NCBI RefSeq assembly: GCF_023155275.1
Contig: NZ_JALMUV010000024.1
Coordinates: forward strand, 48,749-112,748
From: Streptomyces rhizoryzae
Lineage (GTDB): Bacteria; Actinomycetota; Actinomycetes; Streptomycetales; Streptomycetaceae
DNA: 64,000 nt
Direction of reading: 5' to 3'
Shown here: one piece after another, positions 44,535 through 54,500 of the stretch
How positions within the stretch are numbered: position 1 is the stretch's first letter
Layout: every line of letters begins with the position of its first letter
Notes under the pieces: model-generated
The model's database searches: none
The model's input: only the letters and a program-made list of their open reading frames with translations
Told to the model about the DNA's origin: nothing
Program-made: the position numbers and the translations under genes

Positions 44535-45391
44535 CCGCGACCACCCCGGCGGCGGCGCCCGGCTACCGCGCCCGCCGCACCCTGCCGCTGCGCGTCGAGG
44601 CCCGCCGCCAGCTGCGCCGCCGCCGCACCCTGGTGATCGCCGCGGTGCTGGTGCTGCTGCCGTTCGTACTGGTCACCGCGTTCGCCATCGGCGGCGACCC
44701 GGGCACCCGGAACCCCGGCCGGGTCAACCTCATGGCCACCGCCACCGCGTCCGGAGCCAACTTCGCGGCCACCGCGCTGTTCGTCTCGGCCGGCTTCCTG
44801 CTGGTGGTGCCGGTCGCGCTGTTCTGCGGCGACACCGTGGCCTCGGAGGCGAGCTGGGCGTCGCTGCGCTACCTGCTGGCCGCGCCGGTCCCGCGGGCCC
44901 GGCTGCTGCTGAGCAAGCTGACCGTGGCGCTGGTGTTCAGCGCCGCCGCGATCGTGCTGCTGCCGCTGGTCGCGCTGGCCGTGGGCACCGCCGCGTACGG
45001 CTGGGGACCGCTCCAGCTGCCCACCGGGGGCGCGCTCGCCCCGGGCGACGCGGTGCTGCGGCTGGCGGTGGTGACCGGCTACGTCTTCGTCAGCCAGCTG
45101 GTCACCGCGGCGCTGGCGTTCTGGCTGTCGACGGTCACCGACGCCCCGCTGGGCGCGGTCGGCGGTGCGGTCGGCCTGACCATCGTCGGCAACGTCCTGG
45201 ACCAGGTCACCGCGCTCGGCGGCCTGCGGGCCGTGCTGCCCGCCCACTGGCAGTACTCCTGGGCGGACGCCCTCCAGCCCCGGATGGAGTGGGCCGGCAT
45301 GATCCAGGGCTCCTCGGTCTCGGTGTCCTACGCGCTGGTGCTCACCGCCCTGGCCTTCCGCGGCTTCGCCCGCAAGGACGTGGTGTCGTAA
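44531..45391 (+). CDS. ABC-2 type permease partner of the fused ATPase
   Basis: A 286-residue membrane protein with six helices. The N-terminal cytoplasmic helix RVEARRQLRRRRTLVIAAVLVLLPFVLV begins the fold. Typical ABC-2 segments follow: a first extracellular loop (GGDPGTRNPGR), CGDTVASEASWASLRYLLAAPVPRARLLLSKL (the conserved coupling region), and four further helices. The ATG overlaps the stop of the fused hydrolase-ATPase (ATGA). Together they should form a two-gene ABC-2 exporter with an extracellular hydrolase attached to its ATPase subunit. Confidence 0.88.
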   Translation: MTATTPAAAPGYRARRTLPLRVEARRQLRRRRTLVIAAVLVLLPFVLVTAFAIGGDPGTRNPGRVNLMATATASGANFAATALFVSAGFLLVVPVALFCGDTVASEASWASLRYLLAAPVPRARLLLSKLTVALVFSAAAIVLLPLVALAVGTAAYGWGPLQLPTGGALAPGDAVLRLAVVTGYVFVSQLVTAALAFWLSTVTDAPLGAVGGAVGLTIVGNVLDQVTALGGLRAVLPAHWQYSWADALQPRMEWAGMIQGSSVSVSYALVLTALAFRGFARKDVVS

Positions 45392-45502
45392 CCCCGGCGC
45401 GCGCCGCCCGGCCCGGGGACGGAACCGGACACCCGTCCACCGGCCGGGCGGGCGGCGGCCCGCAACGGCAGGGCAACGGCCCGCAACGGCCCGCAACGAC
45501 AA

Positions 45503-45540
45503 GGGCGGCCGCCGCGGAGCAGGATCCGCGGCGGCCGCCC
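45503..45540. terminator. Bidirectional 16-bp hairpin terminator
   Basis: GGGCGGCCGCCGCGGA (45503-45518) pairs perfectly with TCCGCGGCGGCCGCCC (45525-45540) around a 6-nt loop, between the convergent permease and esterase genes. Three CCGCAACGG units stand just upstream. Confidence 0.85.
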
Positions 45541-45554
45541 GGGGCCGGTTCCGG

Positions 45555-46574
45555 TCAGCCGGTCGGGCCCTGCATGTGGGCGCTGACCCACTGCATGGTG
45601 CCCATGCCCAGGCCCTGGACGTAGGTGGCGCCGCTGTGCGTGCCGTTCGGCACGATCTGGAGCCGCGTCCTCACCGGCCCGCGGCCGTACTGCGCGATGA
45701 ACTTCCGCACCTTCGGCAGCACGGTGTTCTCCTTGGAGCCGTCCTGGAAGGCCAGGTAGACGTCGGGGCCGCCGCGGGCGATCAGCCGGTGCGCCAGCAC
45801 CTCGGGGTTGTTCGCCCGCATCGCCGACAGGTGGCCGCGCCACAGCGGGGAGTCCGGCACGATGTCCGGGCCGTTGGGGATCGCGACCTTGAAGTCCTTG
45901 GGGTTCTGCAACACGTTCTTCAGCGCCGAGAAGCCGCCGGACGAGGAGCCCATGATGCACCAGGCGTCCCGGGTCTTCAGGGTGCGGAAGTTCTCCCGCA
46001 CCAGGTCGGGCACGTCCTTCGCCAGCCAGGTGCCGATCTTCGGCTGGCCGGGGATGTCGCTGCCGTCGTAGTACTGCTTGTCGTTGGGGTTGAGCACCGG
46101 CATGACCACGATGAAGGGGAGGCTCTTGCCGGCCTTCGACCAGGCCGCGAGGGACTCCTCCAGCTTGAGGTCGGACCCTATCCAGTAGTTGACCGGGTAG
46201 CCGTAGGCGCCGGGCAGCGCCTCCATGACCGGGAAGCCCTTGTTCGCGTTCTTCTTCTCGTAGTACTCCGGCGGGGCCCACACCCAGACCTTGCCGGTGA
46301 AGCCGGACTTCTTCCCGTGGTAGGTGGTCACCGCTATCGGGGTGTTGCCGCCGGCTCCGCCGACCCGGCTGGTCTCCTGGAAGCTGATCGGGTGGGTGGG
46401 CATCTGCACCAGCGAGTTCCGGCCGGCCGGCGCGGTCTGCATCGCGGCACCCGTCCGCGGACCGCTGAACCGTACGGGGGTGCCCTGGTCGTCGCTCGTG
46501 CCACAGCCTGCCGCCGCGCCCATGACGGTCAGGGCGAGCAACGCGATCAGCGGTTTGACGAGGGATTTGCGCAC
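45555..46574 (-). CDS. Esterase-family lipoprotein
   Basis: A 339-residue exported alpha/beta hydrolase of the PF00756 esterase type (esterase D/antigen 85-like). The signal ends in a lipobox (LTVMGAAAGC, Cys at about residue 23), so it should be anchored to the outer face of the membrane. The nucleophile elbow is CIMGSSSGGFSAL. Other segments are KVWVWAPPEYY, VMEALPGAYGYP, FIVVMPVLNPND and a C-terminal NGTHSGA with the probable catalytic His. The GTG at 46574 follows AAGGAGAAGG. It is monocistronic. The substrate could be mycolyl-like, lipid or other esters; not determinable. Confidence 0.87.
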   Translation of the reverse strand: MRKSLVKPLIALLALTVMGAAAGCGTSDDQGTPVRFSGPRTGAAMQTAPAGRNSLVQMPTHPISFQETSRVGGAGGNTPIAVTTYHGKKSGFTGKVWVWAPPEYYEKKNANKGFPVMEALPGAYGYPVNYWIGSDLKLEESLAAWSKAGKSLPFIVVMPVLNPNDKQYYDGSDIPGQPKIGTWLAKDVPDLVRENFRTLKTRDAWCIMGSSSGGFSALKNVLQNPKDFKVAIPNGPDIVPDSPLWRGHLSAMRANNPEVLAHRLIARGGPDVYLAFQDGSKENTVLPKVRKFIAQYGRGPVRTRLQIVPNGTHSGATYVQGLGMGTMQWVSAHMQGPTG

Positions 46575-46942
46575 GGGACCTTCTCCTTGGCGGACAGGCC
46601 GGGAGTTCTCCCGACCGGCCAGCAAGAGGGGACGGGGCGGGGACAGGTTTCCCCCACCGGGTGTCTGCTTCCTCGCACCGGCCGCGCCCGGAAGCCCCCA
46701 CCCGCCTCTGACCTGTGGTGTTTACGGTCACCGGAGATCCGTTTTACCGTGATTTTCCCGGTGCGGGCGCGCCGGCCGACGCCAGATGGCGCCCCGCGCG
46801 CCCCCTGCCGGCCCCCTGGCCACCCGGATGCGCCCCCGCCCGCCCGGGTACGCCCGCGGCCCCCGCCGCGCCCCGCCCGCCGGCCGCGGAACGCCGCCCC
46901 CGGCACCCCGTCCCGCCGGCGCCCGGCCCGTATCCTCTCGCT

Positions 46943-49018
46943 ATGAGCTGGTCGCGTGCGCTGAAGGAAGCCGCCCGCTCCGGGCTGACCGTCGAGCGCG
47001 CGAAACTCACGCCGCTGGTCGCCATCCGCGGCACCGCCGGCGTCGCCCTCGTCATCGGCCTGTGCCTGTGGCGCGGCAGCCCGGCCCTGGCGGTCTCCTC
47101 GGCCTTCGGCGCGTTCGCCTCCGGCATCGTCACCTTCCAGCGCAGTATGCGGCCCCGCCCGGTCCTGGCCCTGGCCGTCGCCGGCGCGCTGGCGGTCTCC
47201 ACCTTCCTGGGCTACCTCGCCGCCGCGCACGTCCTGGCCTTCGTGCTGCTGCTCACCGGCTGGACGTTCCTGGCCGGCCTGGCCTGGGCGATCGGGCCGG
47301 TGTCCGGGCTCGCCGGCACCCAGACCGTGGCGATCATGCTGGTCACCGTCACCCTCCCGACGTCCGTCCCCGGCGCCCTGGAGCACGCCGCGCTGATCGC
47401 GTTCGGCGGCCTGGTCCAGGCGACCCTGATCGTGCTGTTCCCGGTGCGCCCCTGGGGGATCCAGCGGGACGCGCTCGCCGACGCGCTGGCCGCCGAGGCC
47501 GACTACGCCCGCCGGCTGCGGCACGACCCGGTCGCCCCCTTCGACCCCGCACCGCTGATGCACGCCCGGGCCGCCTCCACCGTGACGCGCCGCCAGGCCC
47601 GCCGCCGCCCCGCCCAGCTGCACGGCCCCCGCGGCCTGGCCGAGCGGGTCCGCCCGGTCCTCGCCTCCCTGGCCGATCCGGTCGTCGGCGCCCCGCTGGA
47701 GGGACCCGAACGGGACCGGGTCCGGGAACTCCTCGGCGCCGCCGCCACCGTCCTGGACGCCGTCGCGCACGCCGTCCGGCACGCCCGCCCGGTCCGGCTG
47801 CCCCCGGAGGCGATGGCCGTCCTGGAGGTCCCGGCCACCGGCCCGATGCTCAGCGGCCCCGCCCGCCGCACGGCCTACCGCCTGATCTCGCTGCTCGCCG
47901 ACGCCGTCGAGCTGACCGACGAGCCCGTCGAGGCCACCCGCCCCACCACCGAGGCCGAACGGGGCCACCTGCTGCGCCCCAGCGTCCCCCGGCTGGTCCC
48001 GGTCGCGCTGCGCGCGCTGCACCGCGAGGCCCGCTGGTCCTCGCACATCTTCCGGCACGCCCTGCGGGTCGCCGCGGTCGCCGCCGCCGGCTACCTCCTG
48101 GGCACCGCGCTGCCCTTCGGCCACGGCTACTGGGCGCCGCTCGCCGCCGTGATGGTGATGCGCCCCGACTTCGCGCAGACCTACTCCCGCGGCGTGGCCC
48201 GCTTCGCCGGGACGCTGGTCGGCGTCGCGGTGGCCGGTGTCCTGATGGCGCTGGCCCACCCGGCCCCGCACGTCAGCGCCGCCCTCGCGGTGGTCTGCGT
48301 CTTCCTGATGTACCTGCTGATGCGCACCGGAGTCTCCGTCACCTCGGCCTGCGTCGCCGCGTACGTCGTCTTCCTGCTGGGCATCGCCGGCGCGGGCTGG
48401 GAGCAGACCGTCGAGGAGCGGGTGGTGCTCACCCTCCTCGGCGGCGCCCTGGCGATGCTCTCCTACGCGCTGTTCCCGGCCTGGGAGACGCCCCGGCTGC
48501 GCGACCGCCTCGCCGACTGGCTCACCGCCAACGGCCGTTACGCCCTCGCGGTCTGCGACGGCTACGCCCGGCCCGCCGCCCGCCGCCCCCGGCAGGTCCG
48601 CGAGGCGCTGCTCGACGCCCGCGCGGCCCGCGCCGCCTGGGAGACCAGCGAGGCCCGCGCCGAGAAGGAACCGGTCCGGGACCGCGGTCTGTCGCTGCGG
48701 GCCGCGCACGCCGCCGGCGGCGCGCTCGCCGCCATGGGCCGGGTCACCATGATCATGGAGGCGCACCTGCCGGAGAAGGACGCCGAACCCTCGCCCGGCG
48801 CCGCCGCGTTCGCCGAGGCGCTGCGCCCCGCCGTCGAGCACGCCGCCGGCGCGGTCCGCGCGGGCGGCCGGCCGGACTGGTCCGGGCCCCGCGCCGCCTG
48901 GGAGCGCTGGCACGCCGAGGACGACGACGGCGTCGCGGTCCGCGCCACCGGGCTGCTGCTGGACGCGCTGGACGACCTCACCGAGGCACTCCCCGCGAAC
49001 TCCGGTCCCGATCCCTGA
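46943..49018 (+). CDS. FUSC-family membrane protein
   Basis: A 691-residue protein with two blocks of about five or six membrane helices (residues about 25-170 and 370-510), each followed by a cytoplasmic helical domain. This duplicated layout is typical of the FUSC/aromatic acid exporter (YccS/AaeB-like) families. The second block includes PFGHGYWAPLAAVMVMRPDFAQTYSRG, a hallmark of FUSC proteins. The export substrate is unknown. TATCCT at 46931-46936 ends 6 nt before the ATG, no ribosome site is present, and longer in-frame starts run into low-complexity sequence, so a leaderless start at 46943 is preferred. It lies upstream of the Mbl-like gene with a 158-bp gap. Confidence 0.87.
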   Translation: MSWSRALKEAARSGLTVERAKLTPLVAIRGTAGVALVIGLCLWRGSPALAVSSAFGAFASGIVTFQRSMRPRPVLALAVAGALAVSTFLGYLAAAHVLAFVLLLTGWTFLAGLAWAIGPVSGLAGTQTVAIMLVTVTLPTSVPGALEHAALIAFGGLVQATLIVLFPVRPWGIQRDALADALAAEADYARRLRHDPVAPFDPAPLMHARAASTVTRRQARRRPAQLHGPRGLAERVRPVLASLADPVVGAPLEGPERDRVRELLGAAATVLDAVAHAVRHARPVRLPPEAMAVLEVPATGPMLSGPARRTAYRLISLLADAVELTDEPVEATRPTTEAERGHLLRPSVPRLVPVALRALHREARWSSHIFRHALRVAAVAAAGYLLGTALPFGHGYWAPLAAVMVMRPDFAQTYSRGVARFAGTLVGVAVAGVLMALAHPAPHVSAALAVVCVFLMYLLMRTGVSVTSACVAAYVVFLLGIAGAGWEQTVEERVVLTLLGGALAMLSYALFPAWETPRLRDRLADWLTANGRYALAVCDGYARPAARRPRQVREALLDARAARAAWETSEARAEKEPVRDRGLSLRAAHAAGGALAAMGRVTMIMEAHLPEKDAEPSPGAAAFAEALRPAVEHAAGAVRAGGRPDWSGPRAAWERWHAEDDDGVAVRATGLLLDALDDLTEALPANSGPDP

Positions 49019-49176
49019 CCCCCGGGCGCCGCGAGCGCTCGCGCCCCTCCGCACCACCGCAGGAACCATTCACCACCCGCAGTAGTCTAGATAATTGCCC
49101 GCAAACGCCGTCATGGTGGGTCAATGGCGGCCTCTGCGGCGCACTGTCCTCCCGAGAGAGAGCAAACGAACTCCCC

Positions 49177-50301
<1,125 letters not shown>

Positions 50302-50388
50302 GCCCCGGCCGCCCGCCCCCGGCGCCCGTCCGGGGCCCGGTGGCTCGTCCCGAGCGGCCGGTCCGCGGGACCGGGTTAGTGTGCGCGC

Positions 50389-51330
50389 GTGAGTCTTTAC
50401 GTCGTCATCGGATACGGGCCCGCCGGGGCGGCCACCGCCCGGCTGCTGGCCGGGCAGGGGCACACGGTACGGGTCGTCACCAGGTCCGGGCGGAGCCCCG
50501 AACCGGGCATCGAGCACCTCGCCCTGGACGCCGCGGACAGCGAGCGGCTGACCGCGGCCGCCCGCGGCGCGGACGCGCTCTTCAGCTGCGGCGCGCCGCC
50601 CTACCCGCGCTGGGCGGCCGAGTGGCCGGCGCTGGCCGCGTCCGCCTGCCGGGCGGCCGAGGCCACCGGCGCCGTCCTGGTCATGCTGGGCAACCTCTAC
50701 GGCTACGGCCCGGTGGACGGCCCGTTGACCGAGGACCTGCCGCCGGCCGCGACGGGCCCCAAGGGCCGGGTGCGCGCCGCCGCCTGGGAGCAGGCGCGGG
50801 AGCTGCACGAGCAGGGGCGCCTCAGGGCGGTCGAGGTGCGGGCCTCGGACTTCTTCGGGCCCGGGGTGACCGACGGCGGGCACCTGGCCGCCCGGGTCAT
50901 GCCCCGGCTGCTGCGCGGCAAGCCGGTCTCCGCGCTCGGCGACCCCCGCGCGCCGCACAGCTGGACCTACCTCCCCGACGTGGCCAGGGCGCTGGCCGAG
51001 GTCGCGGGCCAGGAGCGGGCCTGGGGACGGGCCTGGCACGTGCCGACCGCGCCGCCGCTGTCCACCCAGGAGATGGTGGACCGGCTGGCCGCCGAGGCGG
51101 GTACCGGCCCGGTCGCGGTGCGCGGGCTGCCGCCGGCCGTGCTCGGCCTCGCCGGCCTCTTCTCGCCGCTGCTCCGCGAACTGAAGGAGATCCGGTACCA
51201 GTTCGCGCGGCCGTTCGTCGTGGACGCCGGCGCGTACGAGGCCGCGTTCACGGTGCGGGCCACGCCCGTCGAGGAGCAGATCGCGGCGACGGTGGAGTGG
51301 TGGCGGACGCGGCAGGCCGCCGCCGGGTGA
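50389..51330 (+). CDS. NAD-dependent epimerase/dehydratase-like protein
   Basis: A 313-residue extended-SDR-like protein. The nucleotide loop is VIGYGPAGAATARLLAGQGH, a G-x-G-x-x-G variant. It lacks the standard YxxxK: the LYGYGPVDG segment stands where NVYG usually does, and AAWEQARELHEQ replaces the active-site helix, so catalysis may be altered or absent. The C-terminal part has VRASDFFGPGVT, HSWTYLPDVARAL and WHVPTAPPLSTQEM, typical of atypical SDRs. TAGTGT (50377-50382) ends 6 nt before the GTG, suggesting a leaderless mRNA. The function is unknown. Confidence 0.82.
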   Translation: MSLYVVIGYGPAGAATARLLAGQGHTVRVVTRSGRSPEPGIEHLALDAADSERLTAAARGADALFSCGAPPYPRWAAEWPALAASACRAAEATGAVLVMLGNLYGYGPVDGPLTEDLPPAATGPKGRVRAAAWEQARELHEQGRLRAVEVRASDFFGPGVTDGGHLAARVMPRLLRGKPVSALGDPRAPHSWTYLPDVARALAEVAGQERAWGRAWHVPTAPPLSTQEMVDRLAAEAGTGPVAVRGLPPAVLGLAGLFSPLLRELKEIRYQFARPFVVDAGAYEAAFTVRATPVEEQIAATVEWWRTRQAAAG

Positions 51331-51345
51331 TGCCGTCGGGCCGGT

Positions 51346-51370
51346 AACTCCCGTACGCTGCACGGGAGTT
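51346..51370. promoter_or_regulatory. 9-bp inverted repeat upstream of the KS-ACP-oxoamine synthase gene
   Basis: AACTCCCGT (51346-51354) and ACGGGAGTT (51362-51370) are perfect arms with a 7-bp centre containing TACGCT, a possible -10. It begins 15 bp after the epimerase stop, so it could be that gene's terminator or an operator over the promoter of the next gene. Confidence 0.55.
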
Positions 51371-51428
51371 CGGGGCGCACGGGGGTAGTGGCGCAGTCGG
51401 CGGTGCAGCGGGCGGTGCAGCGGGTGCA

Positions 51429-51478
51429 GGGGTTTTCGGGGGAGCCGGGGGACCGGGGGAACTGGGGGGAACTGGGGG
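51429..51478 (+). other. G-run array in the leader of the KS-ACP-oxoamine synthase gene
   Basis: Six runs of 4-6 G (51429-51432, 51438-51442, 51447-51451, 51455-51459, 51464-51469, 51474-51478) are separated by 3-5 nt on the coding strand. The spacing fits a G-quadruplex in the mRNA leader or the non-template DNA strand. Confidence 0.6.
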
Positions 51479-51516
51479 TTCATCACAGGGCAGAGGTCAG
51501 GGAAGCAGTGGGTTCG

Positions 51517-54500
51517 ATGGGTGCTGCGGGCGCGGAGCGTTCGGCACGTGCGGAGCAGTCGGGACGGTCGGAGCGGCCGGAGCGGCCGGAGCGGCCGGAG
51601 CGGCCGGAGTGGTCGGGGCGGGCGCCGGGGGCCGGCGCGGCGCGGCGGGACGACATCGCGGTCGTCGGCATGGCCTGCCGCTTCCCCGGGGCGCGGAACG
51701 TCAACCAGTACTGGCGGCTGCTCACCGCCCCCGAGCCGCAGTTCGCCGCCGTCCCGGACACCCGGTGGCGCCGCGCCGCGTTCCTCACCGACAGCTTCCG
51801 CGACACCTCCGCGGCCTACACGGACACCATGGCCCTGCTGCCGGACGTGGACCGCTTCGACGCGGCGCACTACGGCATCCCGCCGCGCCGGGCCCGGTCG
51901 ATGGACCCGCAGGCCCGGCTGCTGGTGGACCTGGCCCGCGAGGCGATCCAGGACGCCGGGTGGGAGGCCGGCGGCTTCGACCGCGAGGAGACCTCGGTGA
52001 TCACCGCCCTCACCGAGAGCGGCTACCGCGACCTGAGCACCCTGCGGATCCGGATGCGGCAGCTGGCCGGCGGCGAGTTCGGGGCCCGGGCGGCCGACGC
52101 CCGCTGGCCGGAGATGGTCCGCGGCGTCGACGGGCTGCACGGCACGTCGGTGGCCGGCCTGCTGCTCAACATGGGCCCCAACACCATCAGTTCGGTCTTC
52201 GACCTGCACGGCGAGAGCTACGCCCTGGACTCGGCCTGCTCCGGCGGGCTGATGGCGGTGGCCAACGCCGTGCACGCCCTGCGCGCCGGCCGCTGCCGGA
52301 TCGCGCTGGCCGGCGGCGCCCAGCTGATGCTCACCCCCGATCTGCTGGTGGGGCTGTGCCGGATCGGCGCGGTCTCGCGCAGCGGCCGCTGCCTGCCGTT
52401 CGGCGCGGCCGCCGACGGCTTCGTCCTGGGGGAGGGCGCCGGGGTGCTGGCGCTGCGGCCGCTGTCCGACGCGCTGGCGGCCGGCGACCGGGTCTACGCG
52501 GTGATCCGCGGCGTGGGCACGGCCAACGACGGGACGGTGCAGGGCGGTCTGCACCCCCAGGAGGCCGGCCAGCTGCGGGCGCTGCGCCGCGCCTACCGCG
52601 ACGCCGCGCTGCCCCCGGACGCGGTGGACTACCTGGAGGCGCACGGCACCGGCACCGCCGTCGGCGACCCGGTCGAACTCGCCGCGCTGCGCGCCCTGCG
52701 CGGGGAGCGGGGCGCCCCGGCCTACCTCGGCGCGGTGAAGGCGGTGGTCGGGCACGCCCTCAACGCCGCGGGGATCGCCGGCCTGATCAAGACCGTGCTG
52801 GCCGTGCACCGCGGGGTGATACCGCCGCAGCCGGCGTACGCCCCGGCCGACCGCGGTGCCCTCGACGCCGCCCGGCTGACCGTCCCGGCCGCCCCGGTCC
52901 CCTGGCCCGGGGCCGGGCGGCCGCGCCGGGCCGGGGTGAGCGCCTTCGGCTTCGGCGGCACCGGGGTCCACCTGGTCCTGGAGGAGTGCGCGCCCGCCCC
53001 GGCCGCCCGCCCGGAGACCGGGACCGGGCCGTACCGCCTGGTGCTCAGCGCCCGCGACCGGGCCGGACTGGCCCGTTACGCCCGGGAGGTGGCGGACACC
53101 CTGGCCGCCGACCGGCCGCCGCTGGCCGCGGTCGCCGCCACCCTGGCCGGCCGCGCTCCCCTGGCGGAGCGGCTGTCCGTACCGGCCCGGGACCTCGCGG
53201 AGGCGGTCGCCGGGCTGACCGCGGCGGCGGCGGAGCTGGCGGCGGGCCGCGGCGCGCCCGGAGAGGCCCCCGCCACGGAACCCGTAGCGGAACCCGCCGC
53301 GGCCGCCGGCCCGGACGCCCGCCCGCCCGGGGAGGCGATACGTTCCGGCAGCGCGCGCATACCCCCGTGCACCCTCCCGCCCAGCCCGCTCGCCCCGCGC
53401 CGCCACTGGGCGGTGGACGCCTCGGCCCGTGAGGCCGGGGACCCGCCGCCCCCGGCCGCGGTACCGGAGGAGGGTCCCGTGGCGGCCCGCCCCGCCGCGG
53501 CCGGCGCCGCCGGCCTGGTCCGCGAGGAGGTGGCCCGGACCGGGGTCTTCCCGCTCGCCGACGTCGGGGACCGGATGACGCTGGTGGCCGACCTCGGCTT
53601 CGACTCCCTGATGCTCCAGGAACTGGAGGTCGGCATCGGCCGGCGGGCGCCCGGCTTCCGCACCGACGAGATGTTCGCCCCCGGCCTGACCGTCGCCCGG
53701 CTGACCGACCTGGTCGCGGCCCACCTCACCGCGCCGCCCGCCCCCGGCGCCCCGCTGCCCGCCCCCGGCGCCGCGGCGGACCCGCCCGCCGGTGCCGCCC
53801 GCCCCGGCGACCCGTACGCCGGGACCGCCCGGATCGAGGACTTCCCCGAGGTCCGGGACGTCGAGGAGCGGCTGCGGACGGTCGCCCGCAGCGGCGCGGA
53901 CTTCCCCTACTTCCGGGTCCACCAGGGCACCGCGCGCGACACCACGCGGATCGGCGGCCGCGCGTACCTGTCCTTCGGCAGCTACAACTACCTGGGCCTG
54001 TCCGGCCATCCGGCGGTCAACGAGGCCGTCCACCGGGCGGTGGAGCGGTACGGGTCCTCGGTCTCCGCGAGCCGGGTGCTCTCCGGCGAACGCGACCTGA
54101 CGGTACGGCTGGAGCGGGCGCTGGCCGGTTTCCTCGGCGTCGAGGACTGCCTGGCGCTGGTGAGCGGCCACGCCACCAACGTCACCGCGATCGGGCACCT
54201 GGTCGGCGCCGGGGACCTGGTGCTGCACGACGCCCTGGCGCACGACAGCATCCTCCAGGGCTGCGCGCTGTCCGGTGCGGCCCGGCGCCCGTTCGCCCAC
54301 AACGACACCGCGCAGCTGGAGCACCTGCTGCGCCGCAACCGGTCGCGCTTCCGGCGGGTGCTGATCGCCGTCGAGGGCGCCTACAGCATGGACGGCGACC
54401 TGATCGACCTGCCCGCCGTGGTCGCGCTGAAGCAGCGCTACGGCGCGCTGCTGATGGTCGACGAGGCGCACAGCATCGGCACCGTGGGCGAACACGGCCG

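Noticed and set aside
53001..53500. Possible acyltransferase domain in the megaenzyme between KS and ACP
   Set aside because: The stretch is only about 160 residues, Ala/Pro-rich, without GHSxG or other AT motifs; only a post-AT-like LPPSPLAPRRHW remains.
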